A DNA stretch of 64,000 nt, taken from positions 82,063 through 146,062 of the forward strand of contig LLEY01000154.1 in the NCBI GenBank assembly GCA_001414485.1, given 5' to 3'. This document shows, piece by piece, positions 35,770 through 46,888 of the stretch. The translations under genes were made by a program, and so were the position numbers. The notes under the pieces were generated by a model. It ran no database searches and was not told where the DNA came from. It saw nothing but the letters and a program-made list of their open reading frames with translations. This DNA comes from Calycina herbarum (Eukaryota > Ascomycota > Leotiomycetes > Helotiales > Pezizellaceae). How positions within the stretch are numbered: position 1 is the stretch's first letter; each line of letters opens with the position of its first letter.

Positions 35770-36857
35770 TCAAGCAGAGACACCAATCCCATACTCACAA
35801 GCCTGCAACACCATCCAAACAGCAACATAAACCCCCATAGCCACCCCAACCTCCTCCTTCTGCGCATCATTCATCCGACAAGCCAATATCAATCCAACAG
35901 CCAGGGCAAAAGTGCTGGTAGTAAACAATATATTAACCGTCTTGGGCCCCAAAACAACCAGCAAAACCGGGACTATCAAAGCACCTCCAGCAATTGTCGC
36001 GATCACCGAATTCGGTACGAGCCCTGTGTTTTTGGTTTGTGATGCTTGAGTGACTACTCGGATATATGGAGGACTTTTCTTGGGCTTAGAAAGGTTCGTG
36101 AGGCCGCTGGAGAGGGAGCGAGTGAGTTCTTCGAGGATAGAGGGTTCGAGTTTGGTGTTGGAGAGAGAGGCGTGATGTTCAGCGCATTCAAAAATCGCGA
36201 GTGTTTTTCCCCATCGACGGATGGTTGACCATACAGCGGTGCGTTCAAGTTCAGCCAGTTGATTCCTATGACTATAGCTGAGCCAACGATCATAGGTTCC
36301 TATCGCCTTGACTACTCCCGTTAGTTCTCCCGTGTCTTGAATCAAGAGGAAGAAAAAACAAACCATAACACTCAAGATCTTCATGAATAACGTCCCATCG
36401 ACCCGGAGTCCTTACTACAATCTCTCAGTACAAATACGAACCCACGTCCCCTCAGAACAAACACTGGGAATCCAAACTCACAATCCCTAAACTTCTCGCT
36501 CCCACTCCCCAAAACCCACTCATGTCTCTGCAACCTAACCAAAGAAAACATCACATCCTCCAACAACATCTTCCTCACCATCCCCCTCTGATCCCTAGCA
36601 AACACCTCCGTTCCTTGGCCAACCTTGGGATCATATTCCTCCAGCAATTTCCGGAGATTCTCTGAAGTGGCTGATATTTGGGGTAAGCTAGAGGATTGTG
36701 ATGGAGATGAAGTAGTCTCGACGTTGCAATTGGATGGTTTTCGTAGGGAGCTGGAACTGGCACTGGTAGGGTAGGTTGGGAGCGGAGCGAGGGATTTGAG
36801 AGATGCTGATGCGGTTGGTGTCGTTTCGATGTCTGAGGAGCGTCCGAAGAAACGCAT
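35770..36857 (-). CDS. DUF6594-like membrane protein
   Basis: Two exons, 36482-36857 and 35770-36335, with a 146-bp GT..AG intron give 313 aa. The N-terminus is a Ser-rich disordered segment, then a helical part (ENLRKLLEEYDPKVGQGTEV). The C-terminus holds three predicted membrane helices: SVIATIAGGALIVPVLLVVL, then VNILFTTSTFALAVGLILAC, and VAMGVYVAVWMVLQACEYG. The region between helices 2 and 3 (MNDAQKEEVGVAMGVYVAVW) fits the conserved K-x-x-E-x-x-x-A-x-x-x-Y-A pattern at the end of fungal DUF6594 proteins. Those proteins have no established biochemical role. The N-terminal half is divergent from the family as I know it, so the domain call rests on the C-terminal third. Confidence 0.72.
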
Positions 36858-39067
36858 TTTTAGGGATGTTTTGGTGGGGTTTGTAGGTGGAGGGATGTTC
36901 GAGGATTAGTATGTTTTGAGTATTGAGGTATGTACTGCAGGGAAGTGTTGATCGTGCTTGCCTCTTTCAGAAGTAACCCAGGCATCGTCAAGTTAGGTTT
37001 AGGTAGGTACTGTGGAAAAGGATAAATCGTGCTTGCTTCATCTGAAAGTGTACTTGTTTGTGCCTGCCACTAGAGTTATTGTATCAGCAAATGTCGAAGA
37101 AAGGGCATCTAAAGTTTGCAGTCAACCTAGTCGCTCTCGAAGAGCGGTAAGTTGTGTAGTGAGCACTTGGATTGATATTACAACTAGGGAGCTGCTTCAT
37201 TTTATTCATTTTTATCTCATCTATTTCATGAAACAGGTCTATGGCTCTTTTATTCTCAGCCAAACTGAAATGCAATTTGGTATAGAAGGGTATCGAGGAT
37301 AGATGTCGCAACAGCTGATCGCACATCGTCTCCTCTAAACTCCTGTTTTGAATTGAACATGTGAGCTTGCCTTGCAGGCCTGTGTACTTTGGCCTTCTGG
37401 GGCCAGATGGTCTCATTGCTCGCATTCAAAAAGCGAGGCGTAAAGCTACATGTGTCAGTTTCCCTTTTCTTCATTTGACAAGAGGTCGCGGAAACAAAGT
37501 TCATTCTGAGGCTAGGAAGGAACGACCTCATGAGGGGCCGACTTCCCCAAACCCGAAGCGGCCTCCGAGTATAAACCCCCCCCTCGGATTCAAATTTTCT
37601 TGAGCTCTGATTTCAGTCCACTTCATTGCAGGATAAATCTCGTGGATTAAGCTGCGGCCCTGGAGTGACGGTTGGGATGAGTGATGGTGTTTGAAGTGCG
37701 GTCTTGGGCTGGGTGCGGTGTGAGGCCCTGATGACGGACATTGGGAGTTGGGCTTGGAATAGCTTCTAACCAAACCTCAACGCAACACCACTCCCTGGGT
37801 ACAATCTGGAAGAAGAAGTATGCGCGTGAGAGAGTAGCAAGCAGTTCGCAATTGAACCATTATCACGATTTATATTTGGAGGACAGTGCGTATGGGCATA
37901 TCTTCTTTTCTCTCTTGTTTGCTCAATATACCACTCGTGTAACCCAAAGTAGGAGGACGCAATGCGACGCGCGCTGTAAGAAAGCCCCAACAACATCTCC
38001 CAAAGCATTCTGCTATCTCTAACCCTAGTAGTATGTCACATATCTTAGCGTAATTAAAGTTACCCCTAGAAACAAAATTATGTACTTCTGAAATACCACG
38101 AGTGCGGCGTCTTAAAGAAGTTTGCGAATTGAGAAGTGTAGGCTGAATGTCACTTCAACGCTGGGGAAGCTACCGACTTACAAATTACAGCTAAGAAAAT
38201 AGTTGTACGATAGAGTTATCAAATACTAATATTAAGGTGTTCCAGGGACAACTAGCTATTAAATGTAACTCGGCGTATTTACGAAAATTATCGGCTCTAT
38301 GCCAGATTGAGCTGCGGTTAAGCTTATTATTATTTCAAGTTAAGCTGACTAGATAAGAGAACTGGTGTTATTTCGTCCGACAAGTGTTAAATCAACAACA
38401 CTATACGACAATACTTGAGGTAATTGAATTAGAACATACTACTTACAAAAATATAGAAAACTGTCAAAGTTACTATTTTCAGTTAATTTGATTGTTCTAG
38501 AACAGCTAGGATAATGATATTTACTAGATATTGTTCGGGCGAACTGGTGAGTGACAGCATAATTTCTCGAGGGCGAATTGGAAATAGGAAGAGAGCGTGT
38601 AGTGAACTGTTCTTTAGGACACTTGAACTCTTAGGATGGCTTTATTGTGCTGCAACGTTGATCACTTACTATGTTACTATTGAATACTGCTTGACCAGCA
38701 GCCCTTCCTGAGGCCAGCATAATCATAAATATTCAGCAGCTTAAGTTACCGCGCTTAGTTTGCTGATTTGAATTCCGTTGACTCGACTCGGCAAATGTCC
38801 AAGACTAAGGTAGATATAAAGGCGAGTAGATTATCTTTATATCATATCGGCGCAGGTTCGAGGTGAATTATTTTTAGACACACTTGATTCATCTCTATGT
38901 ATGTCTAGACAAACTAGCTATCATCTGCTAAACAGAAGTACGCCATCCTTACTCTAAATGAGAAAATTCTTTGTCGCAAATGTCCGTAGACAATAAACCA
39001 TTTATCTACCACCCACCTCCCATTTTTATGCAACCCCCAAACCTTTATACAAACCAACCCAACCCAA
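36858..39067. other. Intergenic stretch, partly very AT-rich
   Basis: Holds the promoter of the DUF6594-like gene at its left end and the 3' flank of CTP synthase at its right end. From about 38040 to 38900 the sequence is strongly AT-rich with many TA words, in the manner of mutated repeats. Frames at 37084-37773 have no recognisable motif. A hairpin GATATAAAG..CTTTATATC lies near 38813-38845, followed by a GGTTCGAGG word, but this does not fold as a tRNA. Confidence 0.45.
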
Positions 39068-41141
39068 TCAGATCCGAATGCCATGTAGTCCATTGGCTAA
39101 AGTGCCATCAACTCCGTTAGTTAAAGACTCGGACATGCAATCCTTGGTGACACTTTCCAAGCAACCAGCAGCCGCAGCGACGAATCCGAGATATGGCTTG
39201 CTTGGTTGGAGAACTCGGGAAAGATACTCGGGGTGGAATTGAACACCAACGAACCAAGGGTGATCCTTCAATTCGATGATCTCCATTCGCTCGCCCTTGT
39301 CGTCTTTACCAACAAACTCGAGGCCCTTCTTGGCGAGTCGCTCAATATATTCAGGGTTGACTTCATAACGATGTCTGTGTCTCTCATGGATCTCCTTCTT
39401 TTCGCCATAAAGTTGACGAAGACGGGACCATTCAGAGCCTTCTTGGAAAAGGGTTGGGCGAAGTCCAAGACGCATGGTTCCACCAAGGTTGGTTTTGTCG
39501 ATTTCCGGCATGAAAATTACGACAGGGTCTTCACATCCCTCAACCAACTCAACCGAACTTGCCTTGGGAATATCACACACGTGTCGAGCGAACTCGATAA
39601 CCGCGATTTGCATTCCAAGACAAATACCCAAGTATGGAGTCTTGTTTGTTCGCGCCCATTCTGCTGCTTTAATCATACCCTCAGTGCCTCTATTACCGAA
39701 GCCACCGGGTACGAGAATTCCATCAGCTGTGCATACTACATGCCAGGCCTTGTGGAATTCAGCAGGGTTATTAGATTTAGCTTGGTCCTCGAGATGAGAT
39801 GCATCAACCCAAAGGAGGTTAAGCTTTCTTCCGCATCGCATAGCGCTGTGCTCAAGGGATTTGATAACACTTAGATAACTGTCGTGTAGGGCAGTGTACT
39901 TTCCGACAAGAGCGATGGTAACAGATTCAAAGATACGTTCTTGTTGTTGTGTAAGCTTCGTCCACTCTGTCCATGTTCGTTGTCCCCGATCGACAAGATT
40001 TTGTGGTTTAGGTATCGCATCGAGGTTGAGAATCGAGCCAAGAGTCATTAATAGACCTTGCTTTTCTAGGAGAAGGGGAACATGGTACGTAGTCGAGACA
40101 TTGTGAACAGCCAAAACCTGATCTGGTTCAACTTGGCAGAACATGGCAATCTTGTCGGTCGTGCTTCTCTCAAGAGGAACATCGCATCTACACGCAATCT
40201 GAAATTCATCAGCAATTGGTTTTCCCACAAGAAATAGAACATCATTACCAGATCCGGAACCAAGCCAGCTCGTCCAACATCCCTAATTGCTTGTTGAGTT
40301 GGCTTTGTCTTTTGCTCGCCAGCCATTACGGGAACAAGGGAAACATGAATCTGAGCAAAATTGCCCTTTCCTGCTCTTCTCTTCAATTGTCGCATTGCCT
40401 CGATGAATGGCGCACTCTCGATATCACCCACAGTACCTCCAAGCTCAATAATGCAGACATCGGGAGACTCATTTGTATCATCGACAGGGATTCTTGCGAC
40501 TCTCTCTACCCAGTCCTGAACTGCATCTGTCAAATGGGGTACGACTTGAACAGTCTTTCCCAAGTAATCACCGCGACGTTCCTTCTCGATAACATGTTGA
40601 TATATCTTGCCGGTTGTAATGTTGCTTTCGCGAGTAAGAGTGATATTGAGGTAGCGCTCGTAGTTTCCGAGGTCGAGGTCGACTTCACCGCCATCATCGA
40701 GGACAAAGACTTCGCCATGCCTAGTAAAGGAGTTAGACTTTAGACTCGGGCTGCACAATTGGAATGCCAGTGGAAGAGGGATTATCTACTCCGTAGGAGC
40801 CATAGTTCCGGCATCGACATTCATGTAGGGATCAATCTTGATCGAGGAAACGTGCATCGCGAGTTAGCAATTCTGCACAATGCCAGAAGGACCCGAGACT
40901 TATCTTCAACCCGATCGTCTTGAGCAGTAAACCCGCAGATGATGCTATAGATTCAAGAATCAGCGACCGTCCCTTTTTCCGTTGCCGTCTTCTATTACTC
41001 TCGAGAGCGCGTACCAATTGTTCCCTTCCCAATGCCAGAAATGACGCCTACGTCGCGTTAGCATTCGCCCAATACTGGTTCAAAGATTTCCTAAAGAAGT
41101 TGACAGTGATTCATACCTCCAGATACAAGAACGTACTTCAT
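39068..41141 (-). CDS. URA7: CTP synthase (glutamine-hydrolysing)
   Basis: Six exons: 41117-41141, 41015-41047, 40904-40944, 40790-40851, 40249-40720 and 39068-40198, giving 587 aa. It converts UTP, glutamine and ATP to CTP, the last step of pyrimidine nucleotide synthesis, in the cytosol. The synthetase domain begins [20 protein letters not shown] and contains [34 protein letters not shown] and [20 protein letters not shown]. The class I glutamine amidotransferase domain shows GGFGNRG, the nucleophile Cys404 in YLGICLGMQ, and His533/Glu535 in QFHPEY. Length matches the family. Four introns are GT..AG; the third (40852-40903) is not and must be removed as AT..AC to keep the frame (see separate entry). 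The tail after the amidotransferase domain ([20 protein letters not shown]) is short and Gly/Asn-rich. Confidence 0.95.
40852..40903 (-). other. AT-AC intron (U2-like) in the CTP synthase gene
   Basis: Read on the minus strand, the exon ends TTGAAG and the intron runs ATAAGTCTCGG...GCTAACTCGCGATGCAC, 52 nt. The next exon starts GTTTCCTCGATCAAG. Joining gives [15 protein letters not shown], the near-invariant CTP synthase sequence (yeast has [15 protein letters not shown]). No GT donor in this interval gives an in-frame product with either available AG acceptor. The 5' site differs from the fungal consensus GTAAGT only at the first base, and the branch-like GCTAAC sits 12 nt before the AC. Both point to the major (U2) spliceosome rather than the minor one. 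Confidence 0.85.
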
Positions 41142-41387
41142 CTTCGCGGGTTGTGGCATGTTTATGGCCGGACCTGGCTATTGCCAGGAGGGGGAGAGAA
41201 GAAGAAATGCAGACGAAATTTTGGCAGGGAGGGCTGGCAGAATCCGCACTTGGCTGTTTGCGGCCCACCGCCTTTTATCCTTCTGTGTTTTTTGTGGCGT
41301 TTCTACGCGTGGCTAGTGAACTTGAATCTTAGACCAAACAACACCAATTCACGCCGCTTAGGTCTTTAAATCTCCTACCTATGCAAG
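41142..41387. promoter_or_regulatory. Divergent promoter between CTP synthase and the DUF7770-like gene
   Basis: Only 246 bp separate the two divergent start codons, so both promoters must fit here unless the leaders overlap. Near the plus-strand side is AATCTCCTACCTATGCAAG just before the ATG at 41388. No element is identified with confidence. Confidence 0.5.
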
Positions 41388-41933
41388 ATGCCATTCCACT
41401 ACGAAGCCAACTCGGGCCTATCAAGCGCCTCAGAGGTGGTAATTTTGCACATTGACTTGGTCGCCGACAAACTTGAAGCGCTTATCGATCGCCGCAATGA
41501 TGGTTCTATCGTACCAGGACAGAAGAAAAACCACTGGTATATGAACTTGGCAACATCGCAAAAAGGATCAATTCGACTGTACCCAGGCGTGGACCAAAAT
41601 GGTCTAATTGACCTCTTGGTGGATACTCATCAGCAAATTCAAGGAGAAGATATGAAGCACATTCGGCTCTCGGTCGAGGACGGCTTGAAACTTCCGCAAG
41701 TAATAGAGCTTTTGCAGAAAAACAAACACGAAAATTATCAATTCGACCAGAATTTTCAAGGGCTTCGACATTGGATCATAACCACCCTGGCTCTGTTATT
41801 TTCTGTCGGTTATCTCGTCAACGAGTCCGAAGTTGAAAACGCAAAGGCGGCAATCAAAACTGTATGGGAAGGTCAGGATGAACCCGTGAAGGAAGAAGAA
41901 CAATCCGAAATGGTCATTGGGACTTTCTATTGA
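41388..41933 (+). CDS. Fungal hypothetical protein, DUF7770-like
   Basis: A single exon of 181 aa starting MPFHYEANSGLSSASEVVIL. A central KKNHWYMNLATSQKGSIRLY segment matches the NHW..G-S-[IV]-R pattern that I associate with the DUF7770 family of fungal proteins, which have no assigned function. The middle (YQFDQNFQGLRHWIITTLAL) is followed by a short hydrophobic stretch, LALLFSVGYLV, too short and interrupted for a clear membrane span. The tail is acidic. It shares a 246-bp divergent promoter with CTP synthase, which may mean shared control but does not imply shared function. Confidence 0.75.
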   Translation: MPFHYEANSGLSSASEVVILHIDLVADKLEALIDRRNDGSIVPGQKKNHWYMNLATSQKGSIRLYPGVDQNGLIDLLVDTHQQIQGEDMKHIRLSVEDGLKLPQVIELLQKNKHENYQFDQNFQGLRHWIITTLALLFSVGYLVNESEVENAKAAIKTVWEGQDEPVKEEEQSEMVIGTFY

Positions 41934-42471
41934 CCGGGAAGCTTTGACATATTTTTTTCAGTCTCGATATCAAGGGGTTAATTGATTTTCGCGATCTCTG
42001 TGGTCTTTTGTTCATATCTTTGCTGTATTTGGTTTCTATTCCGCATTTCCAGCGGCTTGGGAGGGGTGTGGCTCGCTGGGTCGAGGTCGAGACATCAGCT
42101 CGCATCATCGTCCTTTCCACTTGGGCGTAGAGAGCAAGTTGCACTTTTGCACTATTGGCCAGTTCATAAAAGATCCTGGTAATATACCTGCATACCATGC
42201 TCACCGCGTTCTCGTCCTGCAGTGATATTACAAGCGGTTGGCTGTGCCGGTTTTCCAATTCAGGTTCTGTGCAGCCTTGGCATTCTGCCAATTGCCCTTT
42301 TGTCAATTGGATTTCTATTGGTAGTGCTCCTGGCTTTTGCAATGCACTTTTGTGCAATTGGTTTGCCAAACCCAGTACAATGTTTACTTCATCGCGATTA
42401 ATTCAATTCTTTTTTTCATTCAATGCTTCTACTCACGCTCATCTTATTGTTCATGCCGGCACCATATAAAC
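41934..42471. other. Intergenic, Clr5-gene promoter
   Basis: Between two plus-strand genes. Pyrimidine-rich toward 42400 (CAATTCTTTTTTTCATTC), as expected for a fungal 5' leader. It contains several CAATTG/CCAATT words at 42290-42370. No gene seen. Confidence 0.45.
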
Positions 42472-44381
42472 ATGCCGAAAAACCCAAAACAAATACAGGC
42501 ATGCAACCAGAGATGGGCGAGCATCAAGCCAGAGGCTTTCAAGCTTTACATCCAACAGGACATGCAATTGGAGGAAACAATGGCTACAATTAAAACGACA
42601 TATGGTTTCAACGCAAGGCATGTTTTAATCTAGACATTCGAATAGACCACTGACGTTTTTGAATAGCCCCAGAATGTGGAAGCTGAAGTTAAAAGAATGG
42701 GGTTACAAAAAGAACATATCGACCCGCGTTATGAGCTGGATTGCTGCTAAGGGGGAAGCACGCAAACTTGAAGGAAAAGACACGAATTTCTTTTCCAATG
42801 GGACTGAAGTAAAAAAGGAGAGGATTGAGAACTTCAAGAGGAGACGAGTCGGAGAAGACCCCGTAGACTTCGGTAAGAAGTCTTGTACTTCAAACATCTT
42901 TTTCTATATCCTGACAAGATAAAGCAACGCCCCTAGATATCAAGTATGGCACGCCAAGTTATAAACACAGCGAAGAAGTAGAGGTAAGCCGCCACTTTAT
43001 CTTCCTTCCAATTTATTCTAAAGAAATTCTTTATTAGGAGCAACTTGAGGAGTTGCAACACCCTGCCTCATTTTCGTTATCCGGTTGCAATGCGGCACAC
43101 GATGGATCAAACGGCCCGCCAGACTTTGAGATCCGGAATCTTACTCCCATGCCAGTACCATACATTTCGATGCTAGACTTTTATCTGGAAGAAGAGTTGC
43201 AGGACCCATACAACCCACTTCGCGCCGAAATAAAAGGTGCACAACCAGATGGCAGTTACGTGACGCCCGCTTCAGAAAGTGACGACGAGTTGGTTTTTCA
43301 TGAGCTTCTTCTTTCTCAATATCAAGCTACATACGGAGAATTCGCGGTTCGGACGTTGGAGCAAGAATTCGAGTTAGCCAAGGTAGCCGAGATGAAAGGC
43401 CATCACGAGGTAGCGGAATACCATTGCCTCAACATTCTAGACCACAGAGGTCCACAAGTGACCGTTCAGACCTTTCTCGGGATGGTATATCTCAACACTT
43501 CTTGTCCAGAGAAAGCAACCTCTTCTTTGTTTTTGGCTCTTACCGACTTCATAATTGAATTCACCTCCAGTACATTAGAGTCCAATGACTTGCGTCTCCG
43601 ATCATTCGAGGAACTCTTCACTCGGTTAGCCTCTCAAAATGGGCAGCAGTGGACACCGCTGTATTTCTGTATGCGTCGGATGAACGACGAAATCCTCCGA
43701 GCTGTCCGGGACGGGAATACCGACGAGATCTTTCCCAAACTTCTCATCCACGGTATTTCCTTTGCACGCGAGTTAAACATCCTCGAAGGCAACATTGAAC
43801 CAAAGATCGCAGAACAAATGTATAAATCTCTACTCCAAAACTCTTCTGGGGAAGACGTTTTTCTTCATGGAATCGAATTCACAACGGCTCATCACGAATA
43901 CGGACTTCTCCTCAAGAGAAAGGGAAAATGGTTAGATTGTGCCGATCAATTTCTCCTGGCATGCGAATTTGCTCTGTTCTCGGGACCACATAATAGTCAA
44001 CTTATCTCAAGTCTAAAGTGCGATTGTTTCGACGTACTTCTTTACTTTGGGTCAAAATCCGATGAGAGCGAAGTTCTCGAGAGGATCAATAAAGCCTTGG
44101 CACGCTTACGTCGGAACTATCCTGTCATAAAGGACAAGTCAGAAGATGGACAACTTTCGCGAGTTGAGGAGTACTTACTATCCGACTTGCCCATAGTTTT
44201 GAACGAAGATTGTGAGCCTGTTTTATTAGAAACAGGTCCGCCAACGCACGAAATTGAAAAGGGAACAATCCGCACGTCGACAGCGAGTAAGAGCACGAGT
44301 TTAAGTCACAAGTATGGACTGTTAACTTACCCTGAGAGCGATGCTACAGGAATAAGCAATTCGGTTTATATGGTTCCTTAG
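42472..44381 (+). CDS. Clr5-domain protein with helical-repeat C-terminus
   Basis: Four exons: 42472-42617, 42667-42872, 42937-42983 and 43038-44381, giving 580 aa. Residues about 12-66 form the Clr5 domain: W-A-S-I-K-P-E-A-F-K-L-Y, then ETMATIKTTYGFNAS and RMWKLKLKEWGYKKN. The fungal Clr5 domain is a putative DNA-binding module found at the N-terminus of many ascomycete proteins. Residues about 180-470 are mostly helical and resemble TPR-type repeats (AKVAEMKGHHEVAEYHCLNI; GLLLKRKGKWLDCADQFLLA). The first intron must start with GC (AAG|GCATGT..TAG); the alternative GT four bases later breaks the Clr5 motif and brings a stop. A regulatory role is inferred from the domain only. Confidence 0.82.
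42618..42666 (+). other. GC-AG intron in the Clr5-domain gene
   Basis: The exon ends AACGCAAG and the intron begins GCATGTTTT and ends TTGAATAG. Joining gives FNAS|PRMWKLKLKEWGYKKN, which restores the conserved core of the Clr5 domain. GC..AG introns are an accepted minor class in fungi. Confidence 0.8.
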
Positions 44382-45521
44382 CTTACTTCTTTTCTCGTCA
44401 TCTTTCTATGGTTTTTCCTTTTATCGCCTCAAAGCGTTTGGGGATATATTTCTACAGTTGACAATTTCGAGCGGTGGTTGGAATGGGCTACATGCAGTAC
44501 AAACATGATATTTTCCATTCAACATCGTGTATGTTTGGGTAATTCTCTACTGCGTCTCTTCTGGGGGAACATTTTATTCCTAATTCATTTTTGAGGGCGT
44601 CTACGCCAAGTTGGAGAAAAGAAATGGACTTAAAACCTTTGAGTATACCATAAAATCATATTTCTAATGTTATTCTTTAAAATTAATTGTCATATCTCCT
44701 TTCAAACATTCCTATATAACGTAATTTTTCTCATCTCTACTTTCGAAAAACTGAATTCTCTTCCTACACTTGAAAGCTTCTACTTATTTTTGCACATGAC
44801 GTAATTTCGTTTTTCTAATCTTGTTCTTCCGACTGTCTGGAATAACTTGTTTTTTAATCACTTATATTTGACGTAACTTCGTATTTCGTCTTTTACTTCC
44901 ATGGAACAACTTCATCGTTTTTTCGCTAATTTGAATTATGTCTGCTTTCAAATATTTCCTTCTCAATTCATATAACACAAGACACTGGCACAAGTAACAT
45001 AACTGTTATGTTGGAAAACCGCGGGGAGAACTCCGTGTTTTCGACTAGCTCGTCTCGGAACACTTTCCCTTCTCAGGTTTTGGGTCATCGTTAAACCAAT
45101 TACTTCAATTAGGCCTCTTCGGGGACGGGAAAAAGTTCCCTTTTTGTGCTCCGTGCACCTTACCTTACGTAAAAAGACCTCTTTTATACGACACAGCTAT
45201 TAGAAAATATATGAAAAATCTAGCCAGGTTCCGAATAGACTTATTAATACTTGTACTAGTTTATAGATATTTGAAAGATGACGTGGTTGTGTAGTCCTTA
45301 TATATTACAAAAAAATAGCACGATTTAAGAAGGGTAAAAAGGGAACTTTTTTCCGTCCCCAAAGAGTGGGCCTCCCGTTGCACAAAAAGTGGGATGCCAT
45401 ACACATACTCTTACACGTACATCAGAAAAGATCTTTCCATGCATCATCATCTCTTCACATCTTAATTTCCTCAATCCTTTTCAGATATCAAATACAAAAA
45501 CATCAAATTACTTCTCCCAAC
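44382..45521. other. AT-rich intergenic stretch with a MITE-like element
   Basis: Very AT-rich, with repeated ACGTAATTT/TGACGTAA words at 44718-44880. It contains an inverted-repeat element at 45111-45373, listed separately, whose right end lies about 150 bp before the next start codon. No gene seen. Confidence 0.55.
45111..45373. mobile_element. MITE-like element with about 40-bp inverted ends
   Basis: The left end reads AGGCCTCTTCGGGGACGGGA then AAAAGTTCCCTTTTTGTGC. The complement of the right end reads AGGCCCACTCTTTGGGGACG then GAAAAAAGTTCCCTTTTT. The arms match over about 40 bp with small gaps. The 180-bp interior is AT-rich and has no coding frame. A target duplication is not clear. The right arm lies within the promoter or leader of the gene starting at 45522. 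Confidence 0.65.
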
Positions 45522-46499
45522 ATGCCTCGTGTTTTGATCACCGGTGGAGCTGGACTCATTGGTCCCCTCTTTGCAACACGCCTTCTATCCGACCCCTCAT
45601 ATACTGTAATTCTTACCGATATAATCACACCTCCCATCCCCTCCAAAGCGCAATTCCCGGGAAATTGTCAACCAATTCAAACCAATCTCTGTGATCCCTC
45701 GTCTCTCTCAAAACTCATCTCTACATCACTACCTCTCGATGCAGTCTGTTTATTCCACGGGATCATGTCATCGGGCTCGGAAGCAAATTTTGAGCTAGGA
45801 ATGAAAGTAAACCTTCATTCTGCAGCCGCACTTCTTGAAGCTCTTCGCCTCGCGAAAACAGAAAATTCGAAACCGTTACGAGTTCTGTACGCCAGCTCGC
45901 AAGCAGTTTATGGAAATCCACTTCCTCCCGTCATCGATGAAAGTGTTTTTCCCACCCCAGAAGGGAGCTATGGCGCTCAAAAACTCATCATTGAGACCCT
46001 ACTCAACGACTACACGAGAAAAGGATTTTTGGATGGCTATTCTTTGAGATTTCCTACGATTGCTATAAGAGGTGGGAGACCAACACAAGCAGCGAGTAGT
46101 TTTATTTCTGGGATGATTCGTGAACCGATGAATGGAGAGCCGTGCGTTATTCCTATTGAGGATCGAAGTTTTGTCTCTTGGATTTGTAGTCCGAAGATGT
46201 TGGTGCAGAATTTGTGGCATGCTTTGCATCTTGGGGCAGATGCTTTGCCGAAGCATAAACGGGTTGTGAATTTACCGGGATTTGGAGTCAGTGTTCAAGA
46301 GATGATGGATGTTTTAGCAAAAGTTGGAGGCGAGGAAAAGTTGAAGTTATTGAAGGAGAAAAGTGATCCTGAGATGGAGAGGATTTTGAGAAGTTGGGGG
46401 ACGGATTTTGATAACTCTCTTGGCTTGGGCTTGGGGTTTAAGCGTGATGAGGGTTTCGAGGGGGTGGTTAGGGATTATGTCGACGCATTGGAAAAGTAG
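45522..46499 (+). CDS. NAD-dependent epimerase/dehydratase, D-erythronate dehydrogenase (DenD)-like
   Basis: Single exon, 325 aa, starting MPRVLITGGAGLIGPLFATR with a Rossmann GGxGxxG motif at 8-14. An active-site Ser-Ser at 125-126 (YASSQAVYG) and Y150-x3-K154 (GSYGAQK) complete an extended SDR catalytic set. The strings NFELGMKVNLHSAAALLEAL and LLNDYTRKGFLDGYSLRFPT, followed by AASSFISGMIREPMNGE, are characteristic of DenD-type dehydrogenases, which oxidise D-erythronate with NAD+ in bacteria. The frame is open upstream, but this ATG sits just before the nucleotide-binding motif. The next gene on the same strand is a class II aldolase, supporting a small acid-sugar catabolic pair. The substrate in this organism is inferred. 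Confidence 0.88.
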   Translation: MPRVLITGGAGLIGPLFATRLLSDPSYTVILTDIITPPIPSKAQFPGNCQPIQTNLCDPSSLSKLISTSLPLDAVCLFHGIMSSGSEANFELGMKVNLHSAAALLEALRLAKTENSKPLRVLYASSQAVYGNPLPPVIDESVFPTPEGSYGAQKLIIETLLNDYTRKGFLDGYSLRFPTIAIRGGRPTQAASSFISGMIREPMNGEPCVIPIEDRSFVSWICSPKMLVQNLWHALHLGADALPKHKRVVNLPGFGVSVQEMMDVLAKVGGEEKLKLLKEKSDPEMERILRSWGTDFDNSLGLGLGFKRDEGFEGVVRDYVDALEK

Positions 46500-46888
46500 G
46501 TGCATTTCTTAATCCTTTCTCACTTTGTTTTGGAGGAAACAGTCTATGGGATCTGGGCAACATTTCGTCTATGAGATTTACAGTTACTCAGTCACTAGTA
46601 TATAATGATGATGGCTTCATTCGGCAAACCTTCCCCTAAAGTGACTTAGCGGGGTAAAATATTACCCCACTTCTCACATTCTGATCCTCGGTGTAAATGC
46701 CGTCGTGGTGGTGCACCACATACATGTCTAAATATCCGGAGCATTTTGCCTTTATACATACTTAATTTGTCTTCTCCTTTTGTCCTTTTACAAATACTCC
46801 AATTCAAGTTTTCCGTACTCGAGTTCTTTTTCCAATTGTACAATCATTCTCTCATCAAGTTGCAAATACCCCCCATCAAACCTGCACA
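46500..46888. other. Spacer between dehydrogenase and aldolase genes
   Basis: Contains the dehydrogenase 3' end and the aldolase promoter and leader, which is pyrimidine-rich at 46760-46880. No further feature seen. Confidence 0.5.

Noticed and set aside
40832..40903. Reading straight through the CTP synthase AT-AC intron
   Set aside because: Read-through gives a short non-family peptide and a stop, and loses IKIDPYMN.
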